Assembly (NCBI RefSeq): GCF_042657165.1
Contig: NZ_JBHSNJ010000013.1
Span: 682,001-746,000, forward strand
Source of the DNA: Agrilutibacter niabensis
GTDB taxonomy: Bacteria > Pseudomonadota > Gammaproteobacteria > Xanthomonadales > Xanthomonadaceae
Direction: 5' to 3'
DNA: 64,000 nt
The stretch's first letter is position 1. The number at the start of each line of letters is the position of its first letter. Both the position numbers and the translations under genes were made by a program. A model generated the notes under the pieces. The model was not told where the DNA came from. It was given only the letters and a program-made list of their open reading frames with translations, and made no database searches. Below, in pieces: positions 1 through 10,399 of the stretch.

Positions 1-1187
1 CCCTGCTGGCGCAGTCGTTCGGCATCCCAGTCGACCTGAGGGGGCTCTCCTGGAACGAGAAGTTCCAGAACACCCTGGACACCAAGGCCTACGCCGCCTT
101 CGGTGACGTGATCTGGCATGCCACCGACAAGCTCAACCTGACCTTCGGCCTGCGCTACACCCACGACCAGAAGGACTTCAGCTGGCTCAATACCCAGCGC
201 ACCGCGGACGAACTGGACGCGCAGCTCGCGTTGCTGGAGGCCGTGGGCTTCTTCGGCCTGCTCAATGCCAACGGCATTCCGCTCACCCGCGACCTGCTGA
301 CGTTCGACATCGCCTTCCGCGACCCACCGGCCCTCGCCAACAAGGGCATCACCAACCGCGCCAGCGAGAGCTGGAGCGACTTCAGTCCGCGCCTGGTCGC
401 CGATTACCACTTCAACGACAACGGCATGGTGTTCGCGTCGCTGGCCAAGGGCTACAAGGCCGGCGGCTACAACGCGCTGCAGATCGGCCCGGCCTTCGAC
501 AACGAGGACGTCTGGAATTTCGAGACCGGCATCAAGCAGGCGTTCGACAACCGCTTCTCCTACAACGCATCGCTGTTCTACTACAACTACGACAATCGCC
601 AGGCGGTGCGCCTGATCGACCCGGATCCCAGCAATCCGACCGACATCCCGCGCTTCATCATCGATACCGGCGACCTGGAAGCCTGGGGCGTGGACTTCGA
701 CACGCGCTGGCGCGTCACCGACGCCTTCGCCTTCGACTTCCAGGCCGAGTGGATCGACTCGACCTACAAGGACTACGTCACGCCGGAAGGCCTGAGCCTG
801 GACGGGCAGCCGACCGGTGAGCCGAACCTGTCGGCCTCCATCGGCGGCAGCTATGTGTTCCAGCTCGGCGAAAACGCCGGCGACCTGCGCCTGTCGGCCC
901 GTCACGCCTACCGCGGCAAGCGGCGCTGCAACGACGGCTCCGATTCGCAGGGCGATTGCAGCTCCAACTCGGTGCTGGACCTGGGCGAAGCGCAGGAGCG
1001 CACCGACGTGCGCCTGGGCTGGACGTCGCCGCACGGCAACTGGGGCTGGGCGGTCTACGGCAACAATGTCTTCGACAACCGTTACGTGACCGGCCTGAAC
1101 ACCTACGGCAAGGATGTGCTCGGCGTGGTGGGCGCGACGGTGGGCGAGCCGCGTACCTACGGGCTCGAAGTCACCGCCCGGTACTGA
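1..1187 (+). CDS. TonB-dependent outer-membrane receptor, C-terminal part (partial)
   Basis: This is the last 394 or so residues of a TonB-dependent receptor. The frame is open from base 3 and the start lies before the window. The part seen would form most of the outer-membrane beta-barrel that imports a ligand using energy from TonB-ExbBD. Visible are alternating amphipathic strands such as LNLTFGLRYTHD, the receptor-like stretch GMVFASLAKGYKAGGYN, and a last strand ending GLEVTARY, whose final aromatic residue fits Bam-dependent barrel insertion. The plug domain and TonB box are outside the window, so the ligand (siderophore, sugar, vitamin or other) cannot be told. It is followed by recG with no obvious terminator between. 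Confidence 0.9.
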   Translation, partial: LLAQSFGIPVDLRGLSWNEKFQNTLDTKAYAAFGDVIWHATDKLNLTFGLRYTHDQKDFSWLNTQRTADELDAQLALLEAVGFFGLLNANGIPLTRDLLTFDIAFRDPPALANKGITNRASESWSDFSPRLVADYHFNDNGMVFASLAKGYKAGGYNALQIGPAFDNEDVWNFETGIKQAFDNRFSYNASLFYYNYDNRQAVRLIDPDPSNPTDIPRFIIDTGDLEAWGVDFDTRWRVTDAFAFDFQAEWIDSTYKDYVTPEGLSLDGQPTGEPNLSASIGGSYVFQLGENAGDLRLSARHAYRGKRRCNDGSDSQGDCSSNSVLDLGEAQERTDVRLGWTSPHGNWGWAVYGNNVFDNRYVTGLNTYGKDVLGVVGATVGEPRTYGLEVTARY

Positions 1188-1279
1188 CGAAGCAAGGCGG
1201 TGCCGGAAGTCCGGCACCGCTTCCGCACGTTGGGATCGCCGGTCTTTTGCTCGACGCGCGATCCCGGCATGCTTCGCAC

Positions 1280-3409
1280 ATGCCGATCACTACCGGCGGA
1301 GCCGCCAAGCGGCTTGCCGTCGACCTCAACCAGCAAGCCCTCAGCAGTCTGCGCGGCGTAGGCCCGAGCGTGGCCGAGAAGCTTGCCGTGCGCGGCCTGC
1401 TCACCGTGCAGGACCTGTGGCTGCACCTGCCGCGCCAATACGAGGACCGCACCTCGCTGACGCCGATCCGCGCGCTGCAGGCGGGTGTCGCCGCGCAGGT
1501 CGAAGGTCGGGTCGAGGCAGTCGAGCGCGGCTTCCGCTACCGGCCGATGCTGCGCGTGGCCATCGGCGACGACTCGCATGCCACGCTGGTGCTGCGTTTC
1601 TTCCACTTCCGCGCCGCGCAGGTTGCCCAGTTCGCGCCGGGCGCGCGCATCCGCTGTTACGGCACGCCGCGCGCCGGACAGCACGGGCTGGAAATCGTGC
1701 ATCCAAGCTATCGCATGCTCGACGACGAGGCCGAAGTCGGGTTGGGCAGCGCCCTGGATCCGGTTTACCCCGCGGTGGAAGGCGTCGGCCCGGCTTCATT
1801 GCGCAGGCTGATCGGGCTCGCGCTCGATCGCCTGCCGCAGGACGAATCGCTGGAGCTGTTGCCGCGCGCGCTGTGTGACTCGTTGCATCTGCCTTCGTTG
1901 CGCGATGCATTACTGACCGTGCATCGCCCGCAAGCCGGCGAAGACATCCCGGCGCTGCTCGCGGGACGCCATCCCGCGCAACGGCGTCTCGCGCTGGAGG
2001 AACTGCTCGCGCACCACCTCAGCCTGCGCCGCCAGCGCCTCGCGCAACAGGCGCATGCCGCGCCTGCCCTGCGCAGGGCAACGCTGGCAGGGAAACTGCG
2101 CAAGTCGCTGCCGTTCCGGCTCACCGGTGCGCAGGAACGCGTGTTCGGGGAGATCCACGCCGACCTCGGCAAGCCTTCGCCGATGCTGCGGTTGGTGCAG
2201 GGCGATGTCGGCAGCGGCAAGACCGTGGTCGCGGCGCTGGCCGCGATGCAGGCGGTCGAAGCCGGCAAGCAGGCCGCGCTGATGGCGCCGACGGAGCTGC
2301 TCGCCGAGCAGCACCTGAGCAACCTGCGCGGCTGGCTGGAACCGTTGGGTGTGCGCGTCGCCTGGCTCGCCGGAAAGGTGACCGGCAAGGCGCGCAGCAA
2401 GGTGCTGGAGGAAGTCGCGTCCGGCCATGCGCAGGTCGTGGTCGGCACGCATGCGCTGATGCAGGAGGGCGTCGCCTTCCACGATCTCGCCCTCGCCATC
2501 GTCGACGAGCAGCACCGCTTCGGCGTGCACCAGCGCCTGGCGCTGCGCGACAAGGGCACCGGAGGCAACGGCAACGGCGACAGCGTCGTCCCGCACCAGC
2601 TGGTGATGACCGCGACACCGATTCCGCGCACGCTCGCGATGGCGGCCTATGCCGACCTCGACGTGTCCGCGATCGACGAGCTCCCTCCGGGGCGCACGCC
2701 GGTGCAGACCGTCGCATTGAGCGCCGAGCGTCGCCCCGAACTGGTGGAGCGCATCCGCGGCGCCTGCGCCGAGGGCCGCCAGGCGTATTGGGTGTGCACG
2801 CTGATCGACGACAGCGACGAGGTCGTGGCGCAGGCGGCGCAGAGCACGTACGAAGAGCTGTCGAAGCAGCTGCCCCGGCTCCGCGTCGGGCTCGTTCATG
2901 GCCGGATGAGGGCGACGGAAAAGCAGGCAACGATGCGCGCCTTCAAGGAGGGCGGAGTCGACCTGCTCGTGGCCACCACCGTCATCGAGGTTGGCGTGGA
3001 CGTGCCCAATGCCTCGCTGATGATCATCGAGAACGCCGAGCGCCTCGGACTCGCACAGTTGCACCAGTTGCGCGGACGGGTGGGGCGAGGCAGTGCCGCT
3101 TCCAGTTGCGTGCTGCTGTACCAGTCGCCGCTGTCGCAACTGGCGAAGCAGCGGCTCGAAACCATGCGCCAGACCCACGACGGCTTCGTGATCGCGGAAA
3201 AGGATCTGGAGTTGCGTGGCCCCGGCGAACTGCTGGGCACGCGCCAGACCGGGCTCGCCGGTTTCCGTGTGGCCGACCTCGCCCGCGATGCCGACCTGTT
3301 GCCGCAGGTGCAACGGCTCGGGACGCAGTTGCTGGCCCAATCGCCCGGCATCGCCGAGCGCATCATCGCGCGCTGGGTCGGTGGCGCCGCGCGCTACGCC
3401 TCGGCGTAG
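1280..3409 (+). CDS. recG: ATP-dependent DNA helicase RecG
   Basis: RecG remodels stalled replication forks and branch-migrates Holliday junctions. The 709-residue length is close to the usual 690-700. The N-terminal wedge (OB-fold) domain begins after LSSLRGVGPSVAEKL. Helicase motifs follow in order: Walker A GDVGSGKT at about 308-315, DEQH box at 409-412 followed by RFGV, motif III TATPIPRT at 444-451, then VGLVHGRM and TTVIEVGVDVPNA, and QLRGRVGRG as motif VI. The C-terminal part has the family-typical DLELRGPGELLGTRQTG. The frame is open far upstream, but the start chosen (MPITTGGAAK) gives the family length. The gene lies 92 bases after the receptor. Confidence 0.96.
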   Translation: MPITTGGAAKRLAVDLNQQALSSLRGVGPSVAEKLAVRGLLTVQDLWLHLPRQYEDRTSLTPIRALQAGVAAQVEGRVEAVERGFRYRPMLRVAIGDDSHATLVLRFFHFRAAQVAQFAPGARIRCYGTPRAGQHGLEIVHPSYRMLDDEAEVGLGSALDPVYPAVEGVGPASLRRLIGLALDRLPQDESLELLPRALCDSLHLPSLRDALLTVHRPQAGEDIPALLAGRHPAQRRLALEELLAHHLSLRRQRLAQQAHAAPALRRATLAGKLRKSLPFRLTGAQERVFGEIHADLGKPSPMLRLVQGDVGSGKTVVAALAAMQAVEAGKQAALMAPTELLAEQHLSNLRGWLEPLGVRVAWLAGKVTGKARSKVLEEVASGHAQVVVGTHALMQEGVAFHDLALAIVDEQHRFGVHQRLALRDKGTGGNGNGDSVVPHQLVMTATPIPRTLAMAAYADLDVSAIDELPPGRTPVQTVALSAERRPELVERIRGACAEGRQAYWVCTLIDDSDEVVAQAAQSTYEELSKQLPRLRVGLVHGRMRATEKQATMRAFKEGGVDLLVATTVIEVGVDVPNASLMIIENAERLGLAQLHQLRGRVGRGSAASSCVLLYQSPLSQLAKQRLETMRQTHDGFVIAEKDLELRGPGELLGTRQTGLAGFRVADLARDADLLPQVQRLGTQLLAQSPGIAERIIARWVGGAARYASA

Positions 3410-3442
3410 CGGCAGGGCTGCAGTCCGTGAATCGCGGTCGGT

Positions 3443-3448
3443 CATAAT
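3443..3448 (+). promoter_or_regulatory. -10-like element of the nucleoside hydrolase gene
   Basis: CATAAT ends 6 bases before the ATG at 3455, which would put the transcription start at or next to the start codon. No good -35 match is seen 17 bases upstream. Confidence 0.4.
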
Positions 3449-3454
3449 GCCCGC

Positions 3455-4390
3455 ATGACCGACCGCATTCCGCTGCTGATCGACACCGATCCAGGCGTCG
3501 ACGACGCCCTTGCCCTCCTCATGGCCTTCAATGATCAGCGCCATGAGGTCGTCGGCCTGACCGTCGCTGCCGGCAACGTCGGCCTACAGCACACCGTTGC
3601 CAACGCACTCAAGCTGTGCGAGGTCGCGCAGGTCGATGTGCGGGTATACGCGGGCTGCGCCACGCCGCTGCTGCATCCCGCGCGCGACGCCGCTTATGTG
3701 CATGGACGCGACGGCTTCGGCGATACCGGTTACGCGCCCGCGTCGCGCCAGCCGGAGAGCGAACATGCCGCGTTGGCCATCCTTCGCCTGTCGCACGAAC
3801 ACGCCGGTCGCCTGCTGCTGGTCGCGCTGGGGCCGCTGACGAACCTTGCGCTTGCACTGAAGCTCGATCCCAGCCTGCCTTCGCGCGTCGCCCGCTGCGT
3901 CGTGATGGGGGGCGCGGTCTCCGCCCACGGCAACATCACGCCGGCGGCTGAATTCAACATCGCCTTCGACCCGGAAGCCGCCCACATCGTGTTCGCCGCG
4001 TTCCCGCACATCGACTTGTGCGATTGGGAGGCCACGCTGGACCACGGACTGCTCCATGGCGACGTGGATCGCTGGCTGGCGGCCGATTCGCCGCGTGCGC
4101 GCTTCTACGGATCGATTTCGCGCCAGACCCGCGCGTGGGCCGGCGAGCGCCGTGGCCACCGCTGGCATTCCGCCGATGGCCTGGCCATGGCCTTCGCACT
4201 GGTCCCGGACGGGGCGCTGGAATCCGCCGAGCGCCCCTTGGCCGTGGAAACCGAAGGGCGGCACGCCCGCGGCGCCACCGTCATCGACTGGCGCCGTGAG
4301 GGCGGGCAGCCGGACAACGTCCGTATCCTGCAGCGCTACGACCAGGCCCGGTTCGAAGCCCTGATCGAGGCCGCCCTGGCCGCCCGTTGA
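3455..4390 (+). CDS. Inosine/uridine-preferring nucleoside hydrolase family protein
   Basis: This family hydrolyses the N-glycosidic bond of nucleosides to ribose and base in purine/pyrimidine salvage. The N-terminus carries the signature DTDPGVDDALALL (Asp10, Asp12, Asp16, Asp17), the calcium- and ribose-binding cluster. Further family motifs are VYAGCATPLL, VALGPLTNLALAL and the stretch NITPAAEFNIAFDPEAA. The length of 311 residues is normal and no signal peptide is seen, so the enzyme should be cytoplasmic. The -10-like CATAAT lies exactly 6 bases before the ATG and no Shine-Dalgarno is visible, which suggests a leaderless message. Substrate preference cannot be read from the sequence. Confidence 0.92.
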   Translation: MTDRIPLLIDTDPGVDDALALLMAFNDQRHEVVGLTVAAGNVGLQHTVANALKLCEVAQVDVRVYAGCATPLLHPARDAAYVHGRDGFGDTGYAPASRQPESEHAALAILRLSHEHAGRLLLVALGPLTNLALALKLDPSLPSRVARCVVMGGAVSAHGNITPAAEFNIAFDPEAAHIVFAAFPHIDLCDWEATLDHGLLHGDVDRWLAADSPRARFYGSISRQTRAWAGERRGHRWHSADGLAMAFALVPDGALESAERPLAVETEGRHARGATVIDWRREGGQPDNVRILQRYDQARFEALIEAALAAR

Positions 4391-4407
4391 GGCAATCGTC
4401 GACGGAC

Positions 4408-4437
4408 TTGCCTCGGGTTCGGTATGGCCGCTATACT
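4408..4437 (+). promoter_or_regulatory. Predicted sigma-70 promoter of rpmE2
   Basis: TTGCCT (4408-4413) and TATACT (4432-4437) are separated by 18 bases. The predicted transcript starts about 27 bases before the rpmE2 ATG. Confidence 0.5.
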
Positions 4438-4470
4438 GCCCAGCTTTCCCGAACCAATTGGTGCGTTGCC

Positions 4471-4716
4471 ATGAAAGCCGGCATCCATCCCGAATACCGC
4501 GCAGTCGTTTTCCAGGACGTGACCAGTGATTTCGCGTTCCTCACCCGCTCGACCCTTGGCAGCAAGGAGACGGTCAAGTGGGAAGACGGCAACGAATACC
4601 CGCTGATCAAGCTGGATATCACCTCGGCCTCGCACCCGTTCTACACGGGCAAGAACAAGGTCATGGATACCAGCGGTCGCGTCGACAAGTTCCGCAAGCG
4701 CTACGCCCAGAAGTGA
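4471..4716 (+). CDS. rpmE2: 50S ribosomal protein L31, type B
   Basis: L31 bridges the two ribosomal subunits. The 81-residue protein begins MKAGIHPEYRAVVFQD and contains KWEDGNEYPLIKLDI and SHPFYTG, features of the type B (C-minus) form. It lacks the CxxC zinc pairs of the type A protein, so it does not need zinc; in other bacteria type B L31 replaces type A when zinc is scarce. The ATG at 4471 gives the usual length. A promoter precedes it and a terminator follows at 4793-4820, so it is probably a single-gene transcript. No Zur box was identified. Confidence 0.95.
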   Translation: MKAGIHPEYRAVVFQDVTSDFAFLTRSTLGSKETVKWEDGNEYPLIKLDITSASHPFYTGKNKVMDTSGRVDKFRKRYAQK

Positions 4717-4792
4717 TGTCTGGTGCGCGCTCTTGCGCGCGCTGCCAGGTGTTGCCAGAAGGAGCGTTCCGGTCATAGGCCTGCGCTTTAGG

Positions 4793-4820
4793 GAAGCCCG
4801 CCATCGGCGGGCTTCTCCGT
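4793..4820 (+). terminator. Rho-independent terminator after rpmE2
   Basis: GAAGCCCGCC pairs with GGCGGGCTTC around a short loop, followed by a weak T-rich tail (TCCGTCTCT). It lies about 75 bases after the rpmE2 stop. Confidence 0.6.
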
Positions 4821-5157
4821 CTCTGCGCTCCAGTGGTTCGGTTCCCGTCCCCTTCAGGCAGCGGGGATGGACGGTCGTGGTTGACGGCCTGGGGTGAGCC
4901 GTTCGTGTCGCGCGCCAGAATTTACGCTCCCCTGTCGGCCCCGCGGCCGGCTGCCCTCAGGACCGCCGAAAGGCGGTTTTTTCGTTTCGGCCGGGCGCGG
5001 CATGCGCACGCTCGCAGGTTCGATGTCGCGTTCATCCCGCATGCGGGGCAGCCGCTTCGCGGGAAGGATTTCCATGCCGGGCGATTTTGAGCAGACGCTC
5101 TACTCCAGCGCGAGGCATGCGACTTTGGTACCACCCTGCGCCCCCGAATGCTTGTGC
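4821..5157. other. Gap between rpmE2 and gltA
   Basis: No convincing coding sequence is seen here. It contains a second strong terminator (4963-4984) that no annotated gene accounts for, and several GC-rich short inverted repeats. It could hold a small RNA ending at 4984, but no clear promoter was found. Confidence 0.4.
4963..4984 (+). terminator. Orphan rho-independent terminator
   Basis: CCGCC-GAAA-GGCGG is followed directly by six T residues and another T-rich run. It lies about 145 bases beyond the rpmE2 terminator and 275 bases before gltA, with no gene ending at it. It may end a small RNA or back up the rpmE2 terminator. Confidence 0.6.
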
Positions 5158-5163
5158 GATAAT
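5158..5163 (+). promoter_or_regulatory. Predicted -10 box of gltA
   Basis: GATAAT (5/6 match) lies about 95 bases before the gltA start. The -35 region at normal spacing is a poor match. Confidence 0.4.
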
Positions 5164-5258
5164 TTGCTGTCGCGGCGCATCCGCGATCTTCATTGCCAAA
5201 CTGGTTCCCCTTACCCGTCGCGGCCGTCCCTGCGGCGTGCAGATATCAGGAGCGTTGC

Positions 5259-6563
<1,305 letters not shown>

Positions 6564-6581
6564 TCCACAGCGGCTGAAAAG

Positions 6582-6610
6582 AACGCCCCGCGATGCGGGG
6601 CGTTTTTGTT
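6582..6610. terminator. Terminator between gltA and the convergent hypothetical gene
   Basis: AACGCCCCGC and GCGGGGCGTT form a perfect 10-bp stem with a 3-base loop and a T run on the plus strand. The minus strand also has a T-rich tail, so it can serve both converging genes. Confidence 0.85.
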
Positions 6611-6634
6611 TGAGCCGGATTCCGCGGCACGGCG

Positions 6635-7300
6635 CTACCGTTCGCCGCTGCCCCCTTCGTAACCCGCGATTTCCTCGTCGGCAAGCAGTTGCCGCAGTTG
6701 CGCGGCGGACGCGCGTCGCATCGGCTTCTCGTCGATGCCGGATAGCGGGGCCTGCCGCAACACGTCGTGCGGCAGGACGGTCAGGTCGAAGGGCAGCCCC
6801 TCGGCGCTGAAGAGCCATACCGGGAAATCGTCGCTGCGCTCGCGGTCGAGCCGGATGCGGCGGCTGCGTGATTCTGCGGGGATGCGGTTCTGGTCCAGGT
6901 GGCGGTGGACGGCCTCGGGATCGTCGCTGTGCAGGTGCAGCGCCACCGCGGTGCGCGCATCGGCTGTGCCATCGAGCACCGGCCCGACCAGGCGCGGTTC
7001 GAACGCGGCGAAGAACTCGAGCGCCTTCAGTGCGGCTTCGCGGCGGGTGTGCAGTTCGACGATGTTGTCGCGCTGGAACAGGCGCTGGTATTCCCGCAAC
7101 GCATCTTCGATCTCGCGGTTTCGAGGCAATGAGGCATCGTCGAAGATACCCAGCCGCTGCGCGGCCTTGAGCTTGGCCTGGTGGTAGTCGCGGATGCCGC
7201 CTTCGGCCATGAGGCGGGCGGCTTCATGCGCGAGGCTGCGGCGGCGTTCGTGGGTGCGGGTTTGCGCGTGCTGCTGGGCGTGCTGTCGGGCGTGGCGCAT
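6635..7300 (-). CDS. Conserved hypothetical protein (not recognised)
   Basis: I do not recognise a named family. The predicted 221-residue cytoplasmic protein starts MRHARQHAQQHAQTR, and ATG at 7300 is supported by GGAGG five bases upstream. It has a His/Gln/Arg-rich N-terminus, then a helical stretch ending IRDYHQAKLKAAQRLG, a charged middle (DALREYQRLFQRDN), and a C-terminal half of mixed strands and helices including DFPVWLFSAEGLPFDLTVLP. The first half, with its basic and helical character, could bind nucleic acid or nucleotide, but that is a guess. It stands alone, converging on gltA. Confidence 0.8.
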   Translation of the reverse strand: MRHARQHAQQHAQTRTHERRRSLAHEAARLMAEGGIRDYHQAKLKAAQRLGIFDDASLPRNREIEDALREYQRLFQRDNIVELHTRREAALKALEFFAAFEPRLVGPVLDGTADARTAVALHLHSDDPEAVHRHLDQNRIPAESRSRRIRLDRERSDDFPVWLFSAEGLPFDLTVLPHDVLRQAPLSGIDEKPMRRASAAQLRQLLADEEIAGYEGGSGER

Positions 7301-7439
7301 GACGACCTCCGCTGCTGGCACGGCGACGGCGAGCGTCTTCGCCGCGGCCAGGCCTGAGCCTGACAGGGGTCAACGCTATCACGGTCGCCGTGAATCAGGA
7401 ATCGTCGCGCCGCGGCGTCGCGTGCATGAACGGGCGTCC

Positions 7440-7465
7440 AAAAAAAGAAGCGGGCCGAAGCCCGC
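7440..7465 (-). terminator. Terminator after mrcA
   Basis: Read on the minus strand, GCGGGC-TTCG-GCCCGC is followed by TTC and a run of T residues. It lies about 30 bases after the mrcA stop. Confidence 0.85.
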
Positions 7466-7492
7466 CTCACCTGTGACACGTGACCGCCCCGC

Positions 7493-10009
7493 TCAGAAGA
7501 TGTCGAAGGATTCTTCCGCCGGCGCGCTGTCCTGTGGACCGTAGTCGACATAGGTTTCCATGCGGTCGAGGTCTTCGGCCTTGACCCACTCAAGCACGCC
7601 ACCGTTGCCTTCCGGCAGCAGGGTGCCGTTGGCCGCAACCGACACCTTCACCATGCCCTGGGGCGGTTCGTTGGTGGCGAGTGGTTTGTCCTTGAGGGCG
7701 ACCTGCATGTAATTGATCCAGATCGGCAATGCCGCCTTGCCGCCGTACTCGCGGTAACCCAGCGACTTGTAGTCGTCGCGGCCGACCCAGACCGTGGTGA
7801 CGTAGGGGCCGCCGATGCCCGAGAACCAGGCATCGCGATGGTCGTTGGTCGAGCCGGTCTTGCCGCCGACGTCCTCGCGCCCCAGCACCTTGGCCGGCGT
7901 ACCCGTGCCGCGCTGGACCACGTCGCGCAGCATCGAGACGATCTGGTAGGCGATGCGGCTGTCGATCGCCCGAGGTGCCACGATCATGTCCGCGGGCGGA
8001 GCCTTGATCTCCTTCGGCTTGTTCGCGTCCTTGGCCGCATCCGTATCCGTGGGCTTGCTGGTACCGGTCGGACCGAAGTCGAAGCCGTCCACCACGGACG
8101 ACGAAGCCGCCGACGATGCGACCACCTTGCCGGCCGTGCCTATGGCGCAATCGGGGCAAGCCGTGGCCGGCTTCTCCTTGAAGATCATCGCGCCGTTGCT
8201 GTCGCGCACCTCGTCGATGAACCACGGCGTGACCAAGAAGCCGCCATTGGCGAATGCGGAGAATCCACGCGCCACCGACAGCGGGGTGAGCGAGGCGGTG
8301 CCCAGCGACATCGACAGGTTCGGCGGCAGCTCCTTCTCCTCGAAGCCGAGGTGGCTGATGTACTTGCGCGCGTAGTCGACGCCGATCGCATCCAGCAGCC
8401 GCACGGACACCAGATTGCGCGATTGCACCATCGCTTCGCGCAGGCGCATCGGGCCGGCGAAGTTGCCGGTGTCGTTCTGCGGGCGCCACAAGTGGCCGCG
8501 CCGATCCTTGAACACGACTGGGGCGTCGAGCACGACGGAGGCCGGGTTGAAACCCCGTTCGAACGCGGCCGCGTACACGAATGGCTTGAAGCTTGAGCCT
8601 GGCTGGCGGCGCGCCTGCGTGGCACGGTTGAACTTGTTGCCGGCGAAGCTGTAGCCGCCGGACAGCGCGCGCAGCGCGCCATTGGAGGGTTCCAGCGATA
8701 CCAGCGCGGCCTGCGCTCTCGGCACCTGGTCCAGGGCGTAGCGGACGGCGGGCGCGGCGGCAGGCCGGCCGCCGGCGGCCTTGTCGGCGGCGCTCTCGAT
8801 GCGAATCACGCGCACCACGTCTCCACGCTTGACCAGCTTGGCCGGGCCTTGCCCGTTCCAGCCCTGGTTCGGCCCCAGGTCGACCGCGCTGCCATCGCCC
8901 AACAGCACCTTCGCGGTGCCATCGTTCACGCCGAGCACCACTGCGGGAAGCAGGTCGGCCTGCGAGGAAACGCCGCGCAGGCGGGCGAGGGTGGTGGCTT
9001 GGTCCTCGTTGTCGGCGAGGTCGAAGTGCTGTTCCACGCCGTGCCAGCCATGGCGCAGGTCGTAGGTGCGCAGGCCCGCACGGATCGACTTGTCGGCGGT
9101 GGCCTGCAATTCCGGGTCGATGGTGGTGGTGACGTGGTAGCCCTTCGTGAGCGCCTCGGCGCCATACCGCGCGACCATTTCCTGCCTCACCATCTCCGCC
9201 ACGTAGGGGGCGTTGACCTCGACCGGCCGTTCGTGCGGCGTGGCATGCATCGGCATGGCCTTCGCAGCATCCGCTTCGGCCTGGGTGATGTAGTTCAGCT
9301 GCGCCATGCGCTGCAGGATGTAGACGTCGCGGCGCTCCTTGGCGCGAGCGGGGTTGCTCAGGGGGTTGGCGGTCGACGGGAACTTCGGGATTGCCGCCAG
9401 CGACGCCATCTCGTCCAGCGAGAGCTCGTTCAACTTCTTGCCGTAGTAGAACTCCGCGGCGGCGCCCACGCCGTAGGAGCGATGGCCGAAAAAGCTCTTG
9501 TTGAGGTACAGCTCGAAGATCTCGTCCTTGCTGAGCTCGTTCTCGATGCGCATCGCCAGCATCATCTCGGCGAGCTTGCGCTTGTAGCTGTATTCCTGAC
9601 TCAGGAAGAACTGGCGCGCGACCTGCTGGGTGATCGTGGAACCGCCCGGAACCCGTTTGTCGTCGGTGGTGGCCAGGAGCCACATGGCCCGCGCGATGCC
9701 CTTGTAGTCGACGCCATGGTGCTTGTAGAAGCGTGCGTCCTCGGCGGCGAGAAAGGCCTGCTTGAGGCGCTGAGGCACGTCCTCGATGTTGACCGGATAC
9801 CGCCGCGTCTCGCCGAACAGCGCCATCAGCTTGCCGTCGCGCGAGTACACGTACATGGGTTCCTGCAGCTCGACCGTGCGCAGGGTTTCCACGTCGGGCA
9901 GCTTGGGGGCGATAAGGAAGTACAGGATGCCCAGCGCGATGGCGCCAAGCAGGGCCACGCTGGCAGTCGCGATCAGCGTCCAGCGCAGCAAGCGTCGTAA
10001 ACGGGGCAT
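7493..10009 (-). CDS. mrcA: Penicillin-binding protein 1A (bifunctional class A PBP)
   Basis: This inner-membrane enzyme polymerises glycan strands and cross-links peptidoglycan. It has 838 residues. A membrane anchor spans about 12-33. The GT51 transglycosylase domain shows EDARFYKHHG (catalytic Glu90) and GGSTITQQ at 122-129. A long OB-like insert follows. The transpeptidase domain has SSFK with the catalytic Ser near 472, SRN about 60 residues later, and KTG at 717-719 within GGKTGSTND. The start MPRLRRLLRW puts the anchor at the N-terminus; the frame stays open another 160 codons upstream, but that extension is proline-rich and low in complexity. It is divergent from pilMNOPQ, as in many gammaproteobacteria. 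Confidence 0.95.
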   Translation of the reverse strand: MPRLRRLLRWTLIATASVALLGAIALGILYFLIAPKLPDVETLRTVELQEPMYVYSRDGKLMALFGETRRYPVNIEDVPQRLKQAFLAAEDARFYKHHGVDYKGIARAMWLLATTDDKRVPGGSTITQQVARQFFLSQEYSYKRKLAEMMLAMRIENELSKDEIFELYLNKSFFGHRSYGVGAAAEFYYGKKLNELSLDEMASLAAIPKFPSTANPLSNPARAKERRDVYILQRMAQLNYITQAEADAAKAMPMHATPHERPVEVNAPYVAEMVRQEMVARYGAEALTKGYHVTTTIDPELQATADKSIRAGLRTYDLRHGWHGVEQHFDLADNEDQATTLARLRGVSSQADLLPAVVLGVNDGTAKVLLGDGSAVDLGPNQGWNGQGPAKLVKRGDVVRVIRIESAADKAAGGRPAAAPAVRYALDQVPRAQAALVSLEPSNGALRALSGGYSFAGNKFNRATQARRQPGSSFKPFVYAAAFERGFNPASVVLDAPVVFKDRRGHLWRPQNDTGNFAGPMRLREAMVQSRNLVSVRLLDAIGVDYARKYISHLGFEEKELPPNLSMSLGTASLTPLSVARGFSAFANGGFLVTPWFIDEVRDSNGAMIFKEKPATACPDCAIGTAGKVVASSAASSSVVDGFDFGPTGTSKPTDTDAAKDANKPKEIKAPPADMIVAPRAIDSRIAYQIVSMLRDVVQRGTGTPAKVLGREDVGGKTGSTNDHRDAWFSGIGGPYVTTVWVGRDDYKSLGYREYGGKAALPIWINYMQVALKDKPLATNEPPQGMVKVSVAANGTLLPEGNGGVLEWVKAEDLDRMETYVDYGPQDSAPAEESFDIF

Positions 10010-10058
10010 CGAAGCGAAATTCCTGTGCAACGAAAGATTGCGGGTGTTGTGGGCGAGG

Positions 10059-10064
10059 AGTATA
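10059..10064 (-). promoter_or_regulatory. Predicted -10 box of mrcA
   Basis: TATACT on the minus strand lies about 50 bases before the mrcA start. The -35 match is weak. Confidence 0.4.
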
Positions 10065-10370
10065 GAGGAGGCAGGTGGGGGCGCCGGATGCGGTTGTTCG
10101 CAGAAACGCCTCAATACTGACGGGTCGATGCAAAGCCGCCGTGATTTGCGAATAGGCGTTCGCGCAAAGCTGGTGGGGCGGGGGTGGTTCGGCGGCATGG
10201 GGGCTTGCGTCAGCGCAGCTTGGACGTCCGGATCCTGGCGATTGGGGCGCCGTGGGGCTGGGTGGCACGGGTTGGGGTGATGCCCACGGACCGGGGGTCC
10301 GCCTTGGGGTGGGCCGACTGCCGCGGCCGTTCCGGCTCGGGTTCGGCGTTGAGAGGAAAAGCGGTCTGGT
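10065..10370. other. Intergenic region between mrcA and pilM
   Basis: This is the upstream half of the 466-base divergent intergenic region. It is GC-rich and has no convincing gene on either strand. Small open frames here lack ribosome binding sites and look like composition artefacts. Confidence 0.4.
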
Positions 10371-10399
10371 TGGCAATTCCTGACAAGGGGGAGTTGCCA
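10371..10399. promoter_or_regulatory. Inverted repeat overlapping the pilM -35 region
   Basis: TGGCAATTCC and GGGAGTTGCCA form an imperfect palindrome with a 7-9 base spacer. Its right arm overlaps the predicted -35 (TTGCCA) of the pil operon, so it is a plausible operator. No regulator can be assigned. Confidence 0.35.
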
